Source: JASHSH01 sp036490215
Lineage (GTDB): Bacteria; Pseudomonadota; Alphaproteobacteria; Rhodospirillales; Magnetospirillaceae
Direction: 5' to 3'
NCBI GenBank assembly: GCA_036490215.1
Contig: DASXEH010000020.1
Location: 1-7,776 of the forward strand
Length of the DNA: 7,776 nucleotides
Position 1 is the stretch's first letter. The number at the start of each line of letters is the position of its first letter. Made by a program: the position numbers and the translations under genes. This document shows, in pieces, positions 1 to 6,046 of this stretch. Below the pieces are notes generated by a model. That model saw only the letters and a program-made list of their open reading frames with translations. It was not told the origin of the DNA and ran no database searches.

Positions 1-1
1 C

Positions 2-511
2 ATGCGACGGGTCATTGTGATTGCCGCAGCAGGACTGAGCCTTGCCGGCTGCTCCTCGTTTTCGTGGGACGCTTTCAAATCGACCCCTCCGGCGGTGCAG
101 GTTCAGCTCGAATCGACGCCGCCGGGCGCCGATGCCCGCACCTCCCTCGGACCGGGTTGCAAAACGCCTTGCGCGGTCAGCATCACGCCGCCTGAGGGGT
201 CGGATTTCACCGTCACATTCGCTTTGGACAAGTTCCAGCCGGCCACCGTCCCGGCGCACCTGATCCGCACCCCCGGCGATTTCGTCTCCAGTGGATCGGT
301 GAGGATCGATCCCAATCCGATCGTCGCCGAACTTCAGCCGATGGCCCCCCCGCCAAAGCGGGCCCGGAAAGTGCACCGGCCGAGAAAGCCCAGGCCGCCC
401 AAGGGGGCCGCCGCCCCACCGGCCGCGGGAAACCCGTTCCCCGAACCGGCGACGCAAGCGCCCGCGCCTGCACCGGCGGCCGCACCACCTCCGCCGCCGC
501 CTGCACACTGA
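2..511 (+). CDS. Small lipoprotein with PEGA-like domain and Pro/Ala-rich tail
   Basis: A 169-residue predicted lipoprotein. The N-terminus has two arginines, a short hydrophobic stretch (about residues 4-15) and the lipobox L-A-G-C with the lipidated cysteine at residue 17, so it should be exported and anchored to a membrane, most likely the outer membrane. Residues 32-82 resemble a PEGA-type beta domain: a VQVQLESTPPGA start, a G-x-TP-like turn (here CKTPCAVSITPPEG) and a final strand ending in KFQPATV. Cys53 and Cys57 could form a disulfide in the periplasm. From about residue 115 the chain is basic and then almost pure proline and alanine, probably disordered; such tails may reach toward the cell wall, but that is inference. 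The ATG lies at the second base of the window, so the ribosome binding site is not visible and a longer form cannot be fully excluded, though the lipobox position fits this start. The function is unknown. It lies 118 bases upstream of moaA in the same direction, with no evident functional link. Confidence 0.8.
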   Translation: MRRVIVIAAAGLSLAGCSSFSWDAFKSTPPAVQVQLESTPPGADARTSLGPGCKTPCAVSITPPEGSDFTVTFALDKFQPATVPAHLIRTPGDFVSSGSVRIDPNPIVAELQPMAPPPKRARKVHRPRKPRPPKGAAAPPAAGNPFPEPATQAPAPAPAAAPPPPPPAH

Positions 512-629
512 TTGCTCGCAGTGCACCACACAAAGGTGCCGATTGTGCCGGGGTGGCAACGTGCCTACATTGGGCCGGTGCGCACCATTCGCTGACGTGA
601 CCGCTGGCGCGCCGAAAAGGCACATCTGA
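512..629 (+). promoter_or_regulatory. moaA leader region with possible base-paired structure
   Basis: This 118-base gap probably holds the moaA promoter or leader, but I cannot place -35 and -10 boxes with confidence. There is a purine-rich ribosome binding site AAAAGG at 615-620, nine bases before the moaA ATG. It overlaps AGGCAC (618-623), which is complementary to GTGCCT at 561-566; GGCACA (619-624) is complementary to TGTGCC at 544-549. A perfect 10-base palindrome GGTGCGCACC lies at 577-586, and TGCC/GGCA can form a small hairpin around 546-558. Alternative pairings that hide the ribosome binding site are therefore possible. I do not recognise the Moco riboswitch consensus here, and the segment is short for one. 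The palindrome could equally be a protein-binding site. Confidence 0.3.
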
Positions 630-1652
630 ATGAACGGCGCTCTTCTCAACCCTGCCCGTCCGATGATCGATCCGTTCGGCCGGACCATCAGCTATTTGCG
701 GGTGTCGGTTACCGATCGCTGCGATTTTCGCTGCCTTTATTGCATGTCGGAAGACATGACCTTTCTGCCCAAGGCCGATCTGCTGACCCTTGAGGAACTC
801 GATCGGCTGTGTTCGGCATTCATCGCCAAGGGCGTCCGAAAGCTGCGGCTCACCGGCGGTGAACCGCTGGTTCGGCGCAATGTAATGTCGCTGGTGCGCT
901 CGCTCTCGCGCCATCTCGACACCGGCGCGCTGAATGAATTGACGCTGACCACCAACGGCTCGCAGCTTGCACGTTTCGCCGGCGAGTTGCGGGATTGCGG
1001 GGTCCGCCGCATCAACGTCTCGCTGGACACGCTCGATCCTGCCAAATTCAAGGCCATCACCCGCTGGGGCGATCTCGACAAGGTGCTTGATGGCATCGAG
1101 GCGGCGCGCACCGCAGGCCTTGCCGTGAAGATCAACGCCGTTGCGCTGAAGAATGCCAACGAGGACGAGATTCCGTCACTGATGGAATGGGCGCACGGCA
1201 ACGGCATGGCGCTGACGCTGATCGAGGTGATGCCGATGGGCGATATCGGCGAAGGACGCATCGACCAGTATGTGCCGCTATCGCTGTTGCGCGCGCGGCT
1301 CAGCCAGCATTACACCTTGACCGACCTTCCCGATGACACCGGCGGCCCCGCGCGTTACGTTCGCGTCGGCGAAACCGGCGGCAAGCTCGGCTTCATCACG
1401 CCGATGACCCATAATTTCTGCGAGGCCTGCAATCGGGTGCGGATCACCTGCACCGGGACGCTGCATACCTGCCTCGGCCACGAGGATGCCTCCGATTTGC
1501 GCAAGCCGCTGCGGGCTTCCGCCGACGACAATCTGCTCAGCGAGGCGATCGATCGGGCGATCGGCGCCAAACCGAAGGGCCACGACTTCATCATCGATCG
1601 CAGGCACAACCGCCCGAGCGTCAGCCGCCATATGAGCGTCACCGGCGGTTGA
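630..1652 (+). CDS. moaA: GTP 3',8-cyclase MoaA (molybdenum cofactor biosynthesis)
   Basis: Radical SAM enzyme that, with MoaC, converts GTP to cyclic pyranopterin monophosphate, the first step of molybdenum cofactor synthesis in the cytoplasm. At 340 residues it is of normal length. The N-terminal SAM-binding [4Fe-4S] motif C-x3-C-x2-C is at Cys31, Cys35 and Cys38 (DRCDFRCLYCM). The SAM-contacting GGEP motif is at 76-79 and IEVMPMG at 198-204. The C-terminal substrate-binding cluster uses Cys264, Cys267 and Cys281 (FCEACNRVR, then TCLG). The protein ends in the Gly-Gly tail (339-340) known to be needed for catalysis in this family, so it looks intact and functional. The ATG at 630 has AAAAGG nine bases upstream; the in-frame Met12 (663) has no such site and is less likely. 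No other moa or mog gene lies in the window, so this copy stands alone. Confidence 0.97.
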   Translation: MNGALLNPARPMIDPFGRTISYLRVSVTDRCDFRCLYCMSEDMTFLPKADLLTLEELDRLCSAFIAKGVRKLRLTGGEPLVRRNVMSLVRSLSRHLDTGALNELTLTTNGSQLARFAGELRDCGVRRINVSLDTLDPAKFKAITRWGDLDKVLDGIEAARTAGLAVKINAVALKNANEDEIPSLMEWAHGNGMALTLIEVMPMGDIGEGRIDQYVPLSLLRARLSQHYTLTDLPDDTGGPARYVRVGETGGKLGFITPMTHNFCEACNRVRITCTGTLHTCLGHEDASDLRKPLRASADDNLLSEAIDRAIGAKPKGHDFIIDRRHNRPSVSRHMSVTGG

Positions 1653-1958
1653 AATTTCCGACATCGAATTGCCGAACCGCGCCACCGCTTGCCCACGCGT
1701 GAGCCGTTCATTTTCCAATTGACGCCGCCATGACGCGCTGGAATGGTGCGGCTGCTTTCATGCTAGCTCGGCTGGATGAGCCGCTGTGCCTGATCGGTGC
1801 AGTCAAGACGCCGGAGGCAGTAACGGGGGGAGAACATCGTTGCAATCGCTCCTGCGGATGAGCCGTGCGCGGATGCGTCTCGTAGAGACGAGTTCCACAA
1901 TCCCGCGTGCTGCGTGCGGCCATGAAGCGAATGCTGTTGAAGCGATCAGGCTGCCCTG
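1653..1958. other. Non-coding interval between moaA and the TRAP genes
   Basis: About 306 bases with no credible gene. Small open frames here have arginine/serine-rich, domain-free translations. It should carry the TRAP promoter, but I cannot assign clear promoter boxes. Visible small structures are an inverted repeat CGTCTC-GTA-GAGACG at 1876-1890 (with an overlapping alternative pairing CTCGT/ACGAG at 1879-1892), a weak hairpin CGGCT/AGCCG at 1769-1783, a 10-base direct repeat GGATGAGCCG at 1774-1783 and 1856-1865, and an 8-base direct repeat TGAAGCGA at 1923-1930 and 1938-1945, just ahead of the first TRAP gene. None is followed by a T-run, so none looks like an intrinsic terminator. One or more could be regulator-binding sites; this is a guess. 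Confidence 0.5.
1876..1890. repeat. Short inverted repeat upstream of the TRAP genes
   Basis: CGTCTC and GAGACG are perfect 6-base arms around a 3-base spacer GTA. The element lies about 69 bases before the predicted start of the small TRAP permease gene, a position where an operator could sit. Six-base arms in a high-GC genome also arise by chance, so a regulatory role is only a possibility. Confidence 0.3.
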
Positions 1959-2522
1959 ATGCCCGCCGCCGGCGAAAGCGCGATGCGCCCGTTGCTGGCG
2001 ATCAGCGCCGTCATCGACCAGATCAATGAGAAAATAGGTTACGTCTGCAATTTCCTGGTGCTCGCCGCCTGCGTCGTCAGCGCCGGCAACGCCATGATCC
2101 GCTACGCGTTCGGATACAGCTCGAACGGCTGGCTCGAACTGCAATGGTACATGTTCGCGATTCTGGTGATGTTCGGCGCGTCCTACACCTTCAAGCGCAA
2201 CGAGCATGTCCGGGTCGAGATCTTCTATCTGTTCCTCTCCGAGCGCGGCCAGCTCTGGCTCGATCTGATCGGCACGCTGTTCTTCCTGATCCCGGCCTGC
2301 CTGCTGCTCAGCTACCTGTCCTGGCCGTTTTTCCATCAAGCCTACGCCGTCGGCGAAATGTCGGGCAATGCCGGCGGCCTGATTCGCTGGCCGATCAAAT
2401 TCGTGATTCCCGCAGGCTTCGTGATGCTGGCATTGCAGGGCGTCTCGGAGGTCATCAAGCGCATCGCAGCGCTGCGAGGCAAAGTCACGATCGATGCGAA
2501 ATACGAGAGACCGACGCAATGA
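1959..2522 (+). CDS. TRAP transporter small permease subunit (DctQ type)
   Basis: The 187-residue small membrane subunit of a tripartite ATP-independent periplasmic (TRAP) transporter, which imports organic acids or related solutes using an ion gradient together with a large permease and a periplasmic binding protein. Four hydrophobic segments are visible at about 29-45, 63-79, 99-121 and 146-165. The N-A-M-I-R-Y-A-F stretch (44-51), the WLELQWYMF segment (58-66) and the K-R-N-E-H-V-R-V-E motif (79-87) are typical of DctQ proteins. The C-terminus is cytoplasmic and charged. Its closest fit is the COG4665 branch (mannitol/chloroaromatic-compound type annotation), judged from memory. The ATG at 1959 has a weak AGG eight bases upstream; Met9 at 1983 is a possible alternative start and loses nothing conserved. 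The stop overlaps the start of the large subunit in ATGA, which implies coupled translation. No DctP-type gene precedes it; the neighbour upstream is moaA. Confidence 0.92.
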   Translation: MPAAGESAMRPLLAISAVIDQINEKIGYVCNFLVLAACVVSAGNAMIRYAFGYSSNGWLELQWYMFAILVMFGASYTFKRNEHVRVEIFYLFLSERGQLWLDLIGTLFFLIPACLLLSYLSWPFFHQAYAVGEMSGNAGGLIRWPIKFVIPAGFVMLALQGVSEVIKRIAALRGKVTIDAKYERPTQ

Positions 2523-4120
2523 TCACGCTGGAAATGATGCCGCCGATGATGTTCGGCGGCCTGGTTCTGGCGATGCTGATCGGCTTTCCGGTGGCGTTTA
2601 CGCTCGCCGCCGTCGGGCTCTCGTTCGGATTCCTCGCCATTCATCTCGGCTTTTTTGACCTGAATTTCCTGCAGGCCATTCCGGGCCGGGTGTTCGGCAG
2701 CGTTCTTTCCAACGAATTGTTGCTCGCGGTTCCCTTTTTCACCTTCATGGGCGCGATCCTGGAACGATGCGGCCTCGCCGAAGACATGCTGGATTCGATG
2801 GGCCAGTTGTTCGGCCCGGTCCGCGGCGGCCTCGGCTATTCGGTCATCCTGGTCGGCTTCATCCTCGGCGCTATCACCGGCACGGTGGCGGCACAGGTGA
2901 TCGCGATGGCGCTGATCTCGATGCCGGTGATGATGCGCTATGGCTACAACATGCGTTACATCACCGGCGTGCTGGCGGCCTCAGGCACGATCACGCAACT
3001 GGTGCCACCGTCGCTGGTCCTGATCGTGCTGGCCGACCAGCTCGGCAAGTCGGTCGGCGACATGTATCTGGGCGCATGGGGCCCGTCGGTATTCCAGATC
3101 TTCCTGTTCGCCGGCTACACCTTCGTGCTCGGCATCTTCAAGCCCGAGCATGTGCCGCCGGTGCCGAAGACGGCACTGACGCTGACCGGATGGCCGCTAT
3201 GGCGCAAATGCCTGCTGGGCATCATCCCCTCCGCGGTGCTTATCTTTGTCGTGCTCGGCACCATGATGATGGGTTTGGCAACGCCCACCGAGGCGGGCGC
3301 CATGGGCGCGGTTGGCGCCATCGTGCTGGCCGCGATCCACGCCAAGGACTTCAGCACCACGGGCCGCAAGGTCCTGATCGCCGGCGTGATCGCCGGCGGC
3401 ATCGGTACCATCGTCGGCATCTTCCTGACCGAGGGCATCATCTTCAAGACGGCATTCGCCATTACTTATTTCGCCGTGGTGTGGATTTGCCTCGAAGCCG
3501 TTCGCATTGCCGAGCTGCGCAATTTGATCAAACAAGGCTACGAGACGACGATGCGTATCACCACCATGGTGGTGTTCATTCTGATCGGGTCGACCTGCTT
3601 TTCGGTGGTGTTCCTCGGCGTCTCCGGCGGCGTCTGGCTGGAGCACCTGCTGACGTCGCTGCCCGGCGGGGCGTGGGGCTTCCTGATCTTCATCAACCTG
3701 TTCATCTTCTTTTTGGCGTTCTTTCTGGATTTTTTCGAGATCGCTTTCATCATTCTGCCGATGATCGCGCCGATTGCGCAGAAAGTCCTGGCCCCGATCG
3801 TGGGTGCGGATGCCGCGCTGATCTGGTTCGGCGTCATGCTCTGCGTCAACATGCAGACCTCGTTCATGCATCCCCCGTTCGGCTTTGCGCTGTTCTATCT
3901 GCGCGGGGTCGCGCCCAAAGAGGTCAAGAGCTCCGACATCTATTGGGGCGCCCTGCCCTGGGTCGGATTGCAGGTGATCATGGTGGTGCTGGTGATCGCG
4001 TTCCCGGTCACGGTAACCGGCCTGCTCGACAAGCCCGTCAACGTCGATCTGAACAAGATCAAGATCGAGGTTCCGCAGATCGACCTTCCGCCGCTGGATT
4101 TCGGTCCGCCGGCAAAATGA
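2519..4120 (+). CDS. TRAP transporter large permease subunit (DctM type)
   Basis: The 533-residue channel-forming subunit of a TRAP transporter in the inner membrane. The start at 2519 overlaps the small-subunit stop (ATGA). The reading frame stays open upstream to 2144, but that part lies inside the small-subunit gene and has no membrane character, so the longer form is rejected. Family motifs are present: PPSLVLIV (163-170), the G-L-A-T-P-T-E-A-G motif (252-260) near the ion/substrate site of the first half, and HPPFGFALFY (451-460) in the second half. The protein is about 100 residues longer than the common 425-residue DctM. The extra part, roughly residues 273-345, holds two further hydrophobic segments (about 285-309 and 312-330) and a charged stretch. 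This resembles the longer COG4664-type large permeases, as does the proline-rich, charged C-terminal tail (about 503-533). The substrate cannot be predicted; the partner binding protein is not encoded nearby. Confidence 0.93.
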   Translation: MITLEMMPPMMFGGLVLAMLIGFPVAFTLAAVGLSFGFLAIHLGFFDLNFLQAIPGRVFGSVLSNELLLAVPFFTFMGAILERCGLAEDMLDSMGQLFGPVRGGLGYSVILVGFILGAITGTVAAQVIAMALISMPVMMRYGYNMRYITGVLAASGTITQLVPPSLVLIVLADQLGKSVGDMYLGAWGPSVFQIFLFAGYTFVLGIFKPEHVPPVPKTALTLTGWPLWRKCLLGIIPSAVLIFVVLGTMMMGLATPTEAGAMGAVGAIVLAAIHAKDFSTTGRKVLIAGVIAGGIGTIVGIFLTEGIIFKTAFAITYFAVVWICLEAVRIAELRNLIKQGYETTMRITTMVVFILIGSTCFSVVFLGVSGGVWLEHLLTSLPGGAWGFLIFINLFIFFLAFFLDFFEIAFIILPMIAPIAQKVLAPIVGADAALIWFGVMLCVNMQTSFMHPPFGFALFYLRGVAPKEVKSSDIYWGALPWVGLQVIMVVLVIAFPVTVTGLLDKPVNVDLNKIKIEVPQIDLPPLDFGPPAK

Positions 4121-4147
4121 CCGCATAGTGGATGTAGTTTCCGTGGA
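4121..4147. other. 27-base convergent junction between TRAP and dehydrogenase genes
   Basis: The large TRAP permease gene (+) and the dehydrogenase gene (-) end tail to tail with only 27 bases between their stop codons. I see no GC-rich hairpin with a T-run in either direction, so termination may be Rho-dependent or the transcripts may overlap. Confidence 0.5.
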
Positions 4148-5050
4148 TCAAAGCTCGGGCTCGCCAAGGGCAGCGAGCCGTTCGACATGGCGCACGGTGG
4201 AGATGAAATCGGCCTCGCCGTCGCCATGCGCGATCAGCGCACCATAGGTTTCGCGCACCTGCGCGGCGAGTTGCAGCGGCACGCCGACCGCGTGACCGGC
4301 CGCCAGGATGAGATCGAGGTCTTTGGCCATCTGGCGGCAGGAAAACGTGGATTCGAAATCCCGGCTCCGCAGCGGCGCGGTCTTGTACTTCACCATCGGC
4401 GAAGCGACGGCGCTGTCATCGAACACCCCAAGAATGTCCTGCCAGGCGATACCGCCCTTGCGAGCCAGGGCGAGGCTTTCCGCCATCATCGCCGCCGATG
4501 CGGCAATCATCAGATTGACCGCGAGCTTGGCGTAACGCGCTTCCTCGCCCGCGCCTAGATAAGTCTGGGCCCGGCTGAATGACGCGAGCAGCGACTTGTT
4601 CGCGTCGAACGCTTGGCGCGGGCCCGACACAAAGCAGGTCAGTGCTCCAGTGTGAACGATGCTCGCGTTTCCGGACACCGGCGCGCGCAGATAAACGATG
4701 TCCCGTGCGCCGGCGGCGGCAGCGACCTCGGCTGAGACTTCCGCGCTCACGGTGCTGGTTTCGATCAGGATGGATTTCGGCGCCATCGCCGCAACGATCC
4801 CCTGGGGACCGAGCATGACCGCGCGCAATGCCGCATCGTCCGGCAGCGAGGTGATCGCCACGGTCCTTCCGCCGACGGCCTCGGTTGCAGATCCGGCGAC
4901 GGAAACGCCCTGGCCACGGGCCGCAGCAAGCTGCGTCTCGCTCCGGTCGAAGGCCGTCACGGCGTATCCCGCCTTGGCCACCAGTGCCGACATCGGCAAG
5001 CCCATCTTGCCGAGCCCGATCCAGGCGATGGCATTGGAAGCCAGTGTCAT
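4148..5050 (-). CDS. NAD(P)-dependent beta-hydroxyacid dehydrogenase (3-hydroxyisobutyrate dehydrogenase family)
   Basis: A 300-residue cytoplasmic oxidoreductase, the usual family length. An N-terminal Rossmann fold begins with G-L-G-K-M-G-L-P-M (12-20), the GxGxMGxPM signature. The second strand ends in F-D-R-S (34-37); Asp35 followed by Arg36 leaves NAD or NADP preference open. The substrate-binding motif APVSG is at 123-127 and is followed by Asn128, where many members have Gly. The catalytic lysine is probably Lys175, with Asn179 four residues later, in GAGEEARYAKLAVN. The K-D pair of the C-terminal helical domain is at 243-244. The family includes 3-hydroxyisobutyrate dehydrogenase, tartronate semialdehyde reductase, L-threonate dehydrogenase and sulfolactaldehyde reductase; I cannot choose among them. 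It starts 27 bases after the second ABC permease gene, so it is probably co-transcribed and acts on the imported compound or a product of it. The ribosome binding site is weak (GGGA about 11 bases upstream). Confidence 0.92.
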   Translation of the reverse strand: MTLASNAIAWIGLGKMGLPMSALVAKAGYAVTAFDRSETQLAAARGQGVSVAGSATEAVGGRTVAITSLPDDAALRAVMLGPQGIVAAMAPKSILIETSTVSAEVSAEVAAAAGARDIVYLRAPVSGNASIVHTGALTCFVSGPRQAFDANKSLLASFSRAQTYLGAGEEARYAKLAVNLMIAASAAMMAESLALARKGGIAWQDILGVFDDSAVASPMVKYKTAPLRSRDFESTFSCRQMAKDLDLILAAGHAVGVPLQLAAQVRETYGALIAHGDGEADFISTVRHVERLAALGEPEL

Positions 5051-5077
5051 AGTTGTCTTGTTCCCACGTCTGGACGT

Positions 5078-6046
5078 TTAGCCGGCGTAAAGAGCGGCTG
5101 CGAACACGATCACAACGCCCTTGAGGATGATCTGCACCTGGATGGGCAGTCCAAAGAGCAGCACTTCATTGGCGGCTACCATGATGGTGGCGGCACCTGC
5201 CAGCGCGCCGGCGATCGAACCGCGACCGCCTTTGAGGGAGACCCCGCCGATCACGCACGCCACAATCGAGTCGAGCTCATATCCTTGCCCGACCCAGTTA
5301 TCGACGAGCCCCACATAGCCACTCAGAACAAGGCCAGCCGCTCCCGCAAGACAACTCGAGATCAGGTAACATGCGATCGTGACCACATCCGTCCGAATTC
5401 CCAGGAGATGCCCGGTTACCGGATTGCCGCCGACGATAAAAATGCGGCGGCCAAAGGCCGAACGCTGCAGGACCAGCCAAAAAAATGCGACGACAATCAG
5501 CAGAACGACGCAGTTATACGGAATGCCATCAATCTTGCCGGAGCCAAGTGTGCGAAAAAACGGCGGCACGTTACCGGACGGCGCGCCTTGGGTGTAGGCG
5601 AACCGAAAGCCCTGCAGCAGGATCATGGTCGCGAGCGTTGCCAGAAATGGCGACACTCCGCGCTTCGCAACCAGAAAGCCATTGATCAGGCCGACGCAGA
5701 TGCTGGTGCCCGCTACCGCGGCGACGATCGAAGCAACGTCATTATTCGAACCGGAAAAGCCGGTCGCAATCACCGCCGCTGTCGCCATCATGGAGGCCAC
5801 CGACAGATCGAGGCCGCGGACGATCATGACAAAGGTCTGGCCGACCACCACGATGCCCAATGGCGCTATCTGCATCAACAGGTTTGAGACATTGCCGGCG
5901 CTCAGGAAGCTGGTGGAGACGACGCCCCCGATCAGAATGAGAGCTGGCAATATCAGAAAGATGCCGAATCGCGAGAGCCGCGCTCGCAAGCCCGGCTGAC
6001 TTGCGCGACTTGCCGCCATATCGAGGGCTTCTGTCGTCGCGGTCAT
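5078..6046 (-). CDS. CUT2-type sugar ABC transporter permease (RbsC-like), second copy
   Basis: A 322-residue inner-membrane permease of the BPD_transp_2 (RbsC/XylH/AraH) family, which forms the membrane channel of carbohydrate ABC importers. It is hydrophobic over most of its length, beginning at about residue 29. Family motifs are R-G-L-D-L-S-V (77-83), the G-R-R-I-F-I-V-G-G-N segment (199-208) thought to contact the ATPase, and VIGGVSLKGGRGSIAGALAG (265-284) near the C-terminus. The region after GGN reads PVTGHLLGI, whereas relatives usually have an AA...SGI-like run. The gene is translationally coupled to the preceding permease by an ATGA overlap, yet it also has a strong ribosome binding site, GGAGGA (6051-6056 on the opposite strand), four bases before the ATG. 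Being distinct in sequence from the first permease, it probably forms a heterodimeric channel with it. Confidence 0.93.
   Translation of the reverse strand: MTATTEALDMAASRASQPGLRARLSRFGIFLILPALILIGGVVSTSFLSAGNVSNLLMQIAPLGIVVVGQTFVMIVRGLDLSVASMMATAAVIATGFSGSNNDVASIVAAVAGTSICVGLINGFLVAKRGVSPFLATLATMILLQGFRFAYTQGAPSGNVPPFFRTLGSGKIDGIPYNCVVLLIVVAFFWLVLQRSAFGRRIFIVGGNPVTGHLLGIRTDVVTIACYLISSCLAGAAGLVLSGYVGLVDNWVGQGYELDSIVACVIGGVSLKGGRGSIAGALAGAATIMVAANEVLLFGLPIQVQIILKGVVIVFAAALYAG

Noticed and set aside
213..914. A 233-codon - strand open frame spanning the lipoprotein end and moaA start.
   Set aside because: It runs antisense to two supported genes and has no recognisable domain.
1769..1783. A CGGCT/AGCCG hairpin considered as the moaA terminator.
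   Set aside because: The stem is only five base pairs, no T-run follows, and it lies more than 100 bases after the moaA stop.
1708..1923. A 71-codon - strand open frame in the interval between moaA and the TRAP genes.
   Set aside because: The translation is Ser/Arg/Pro-rich with no hydrophobic core or motif, and nothing in its surroundings supports expression.
2144..2518. An N-terminal extension of the large TRAP permease of 125 residues, in the same open frame.
   Set aside because: It lies wholly within the small-permease gene in another frame, its translation is arginine-rich without membrane character, and the ATGA overlap at 2519 gives a standard DctQ-DctM junction.
3197..4126. A long (309-codon) - strand open frame opposite the large TRAP permease gene.
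   Set aside because: The translation is low-complexity charged sequence, antisense to a well-supported gene.
2767..4128. A long (453-codon) + strand open frame across the large TRAP permease gene.
   Set aside because: Its translation is very rich in Arg, His and Asp without any domain, as expected from an alternative frame of a high-GC gene whose proper frame matches DctM motifs throughout.
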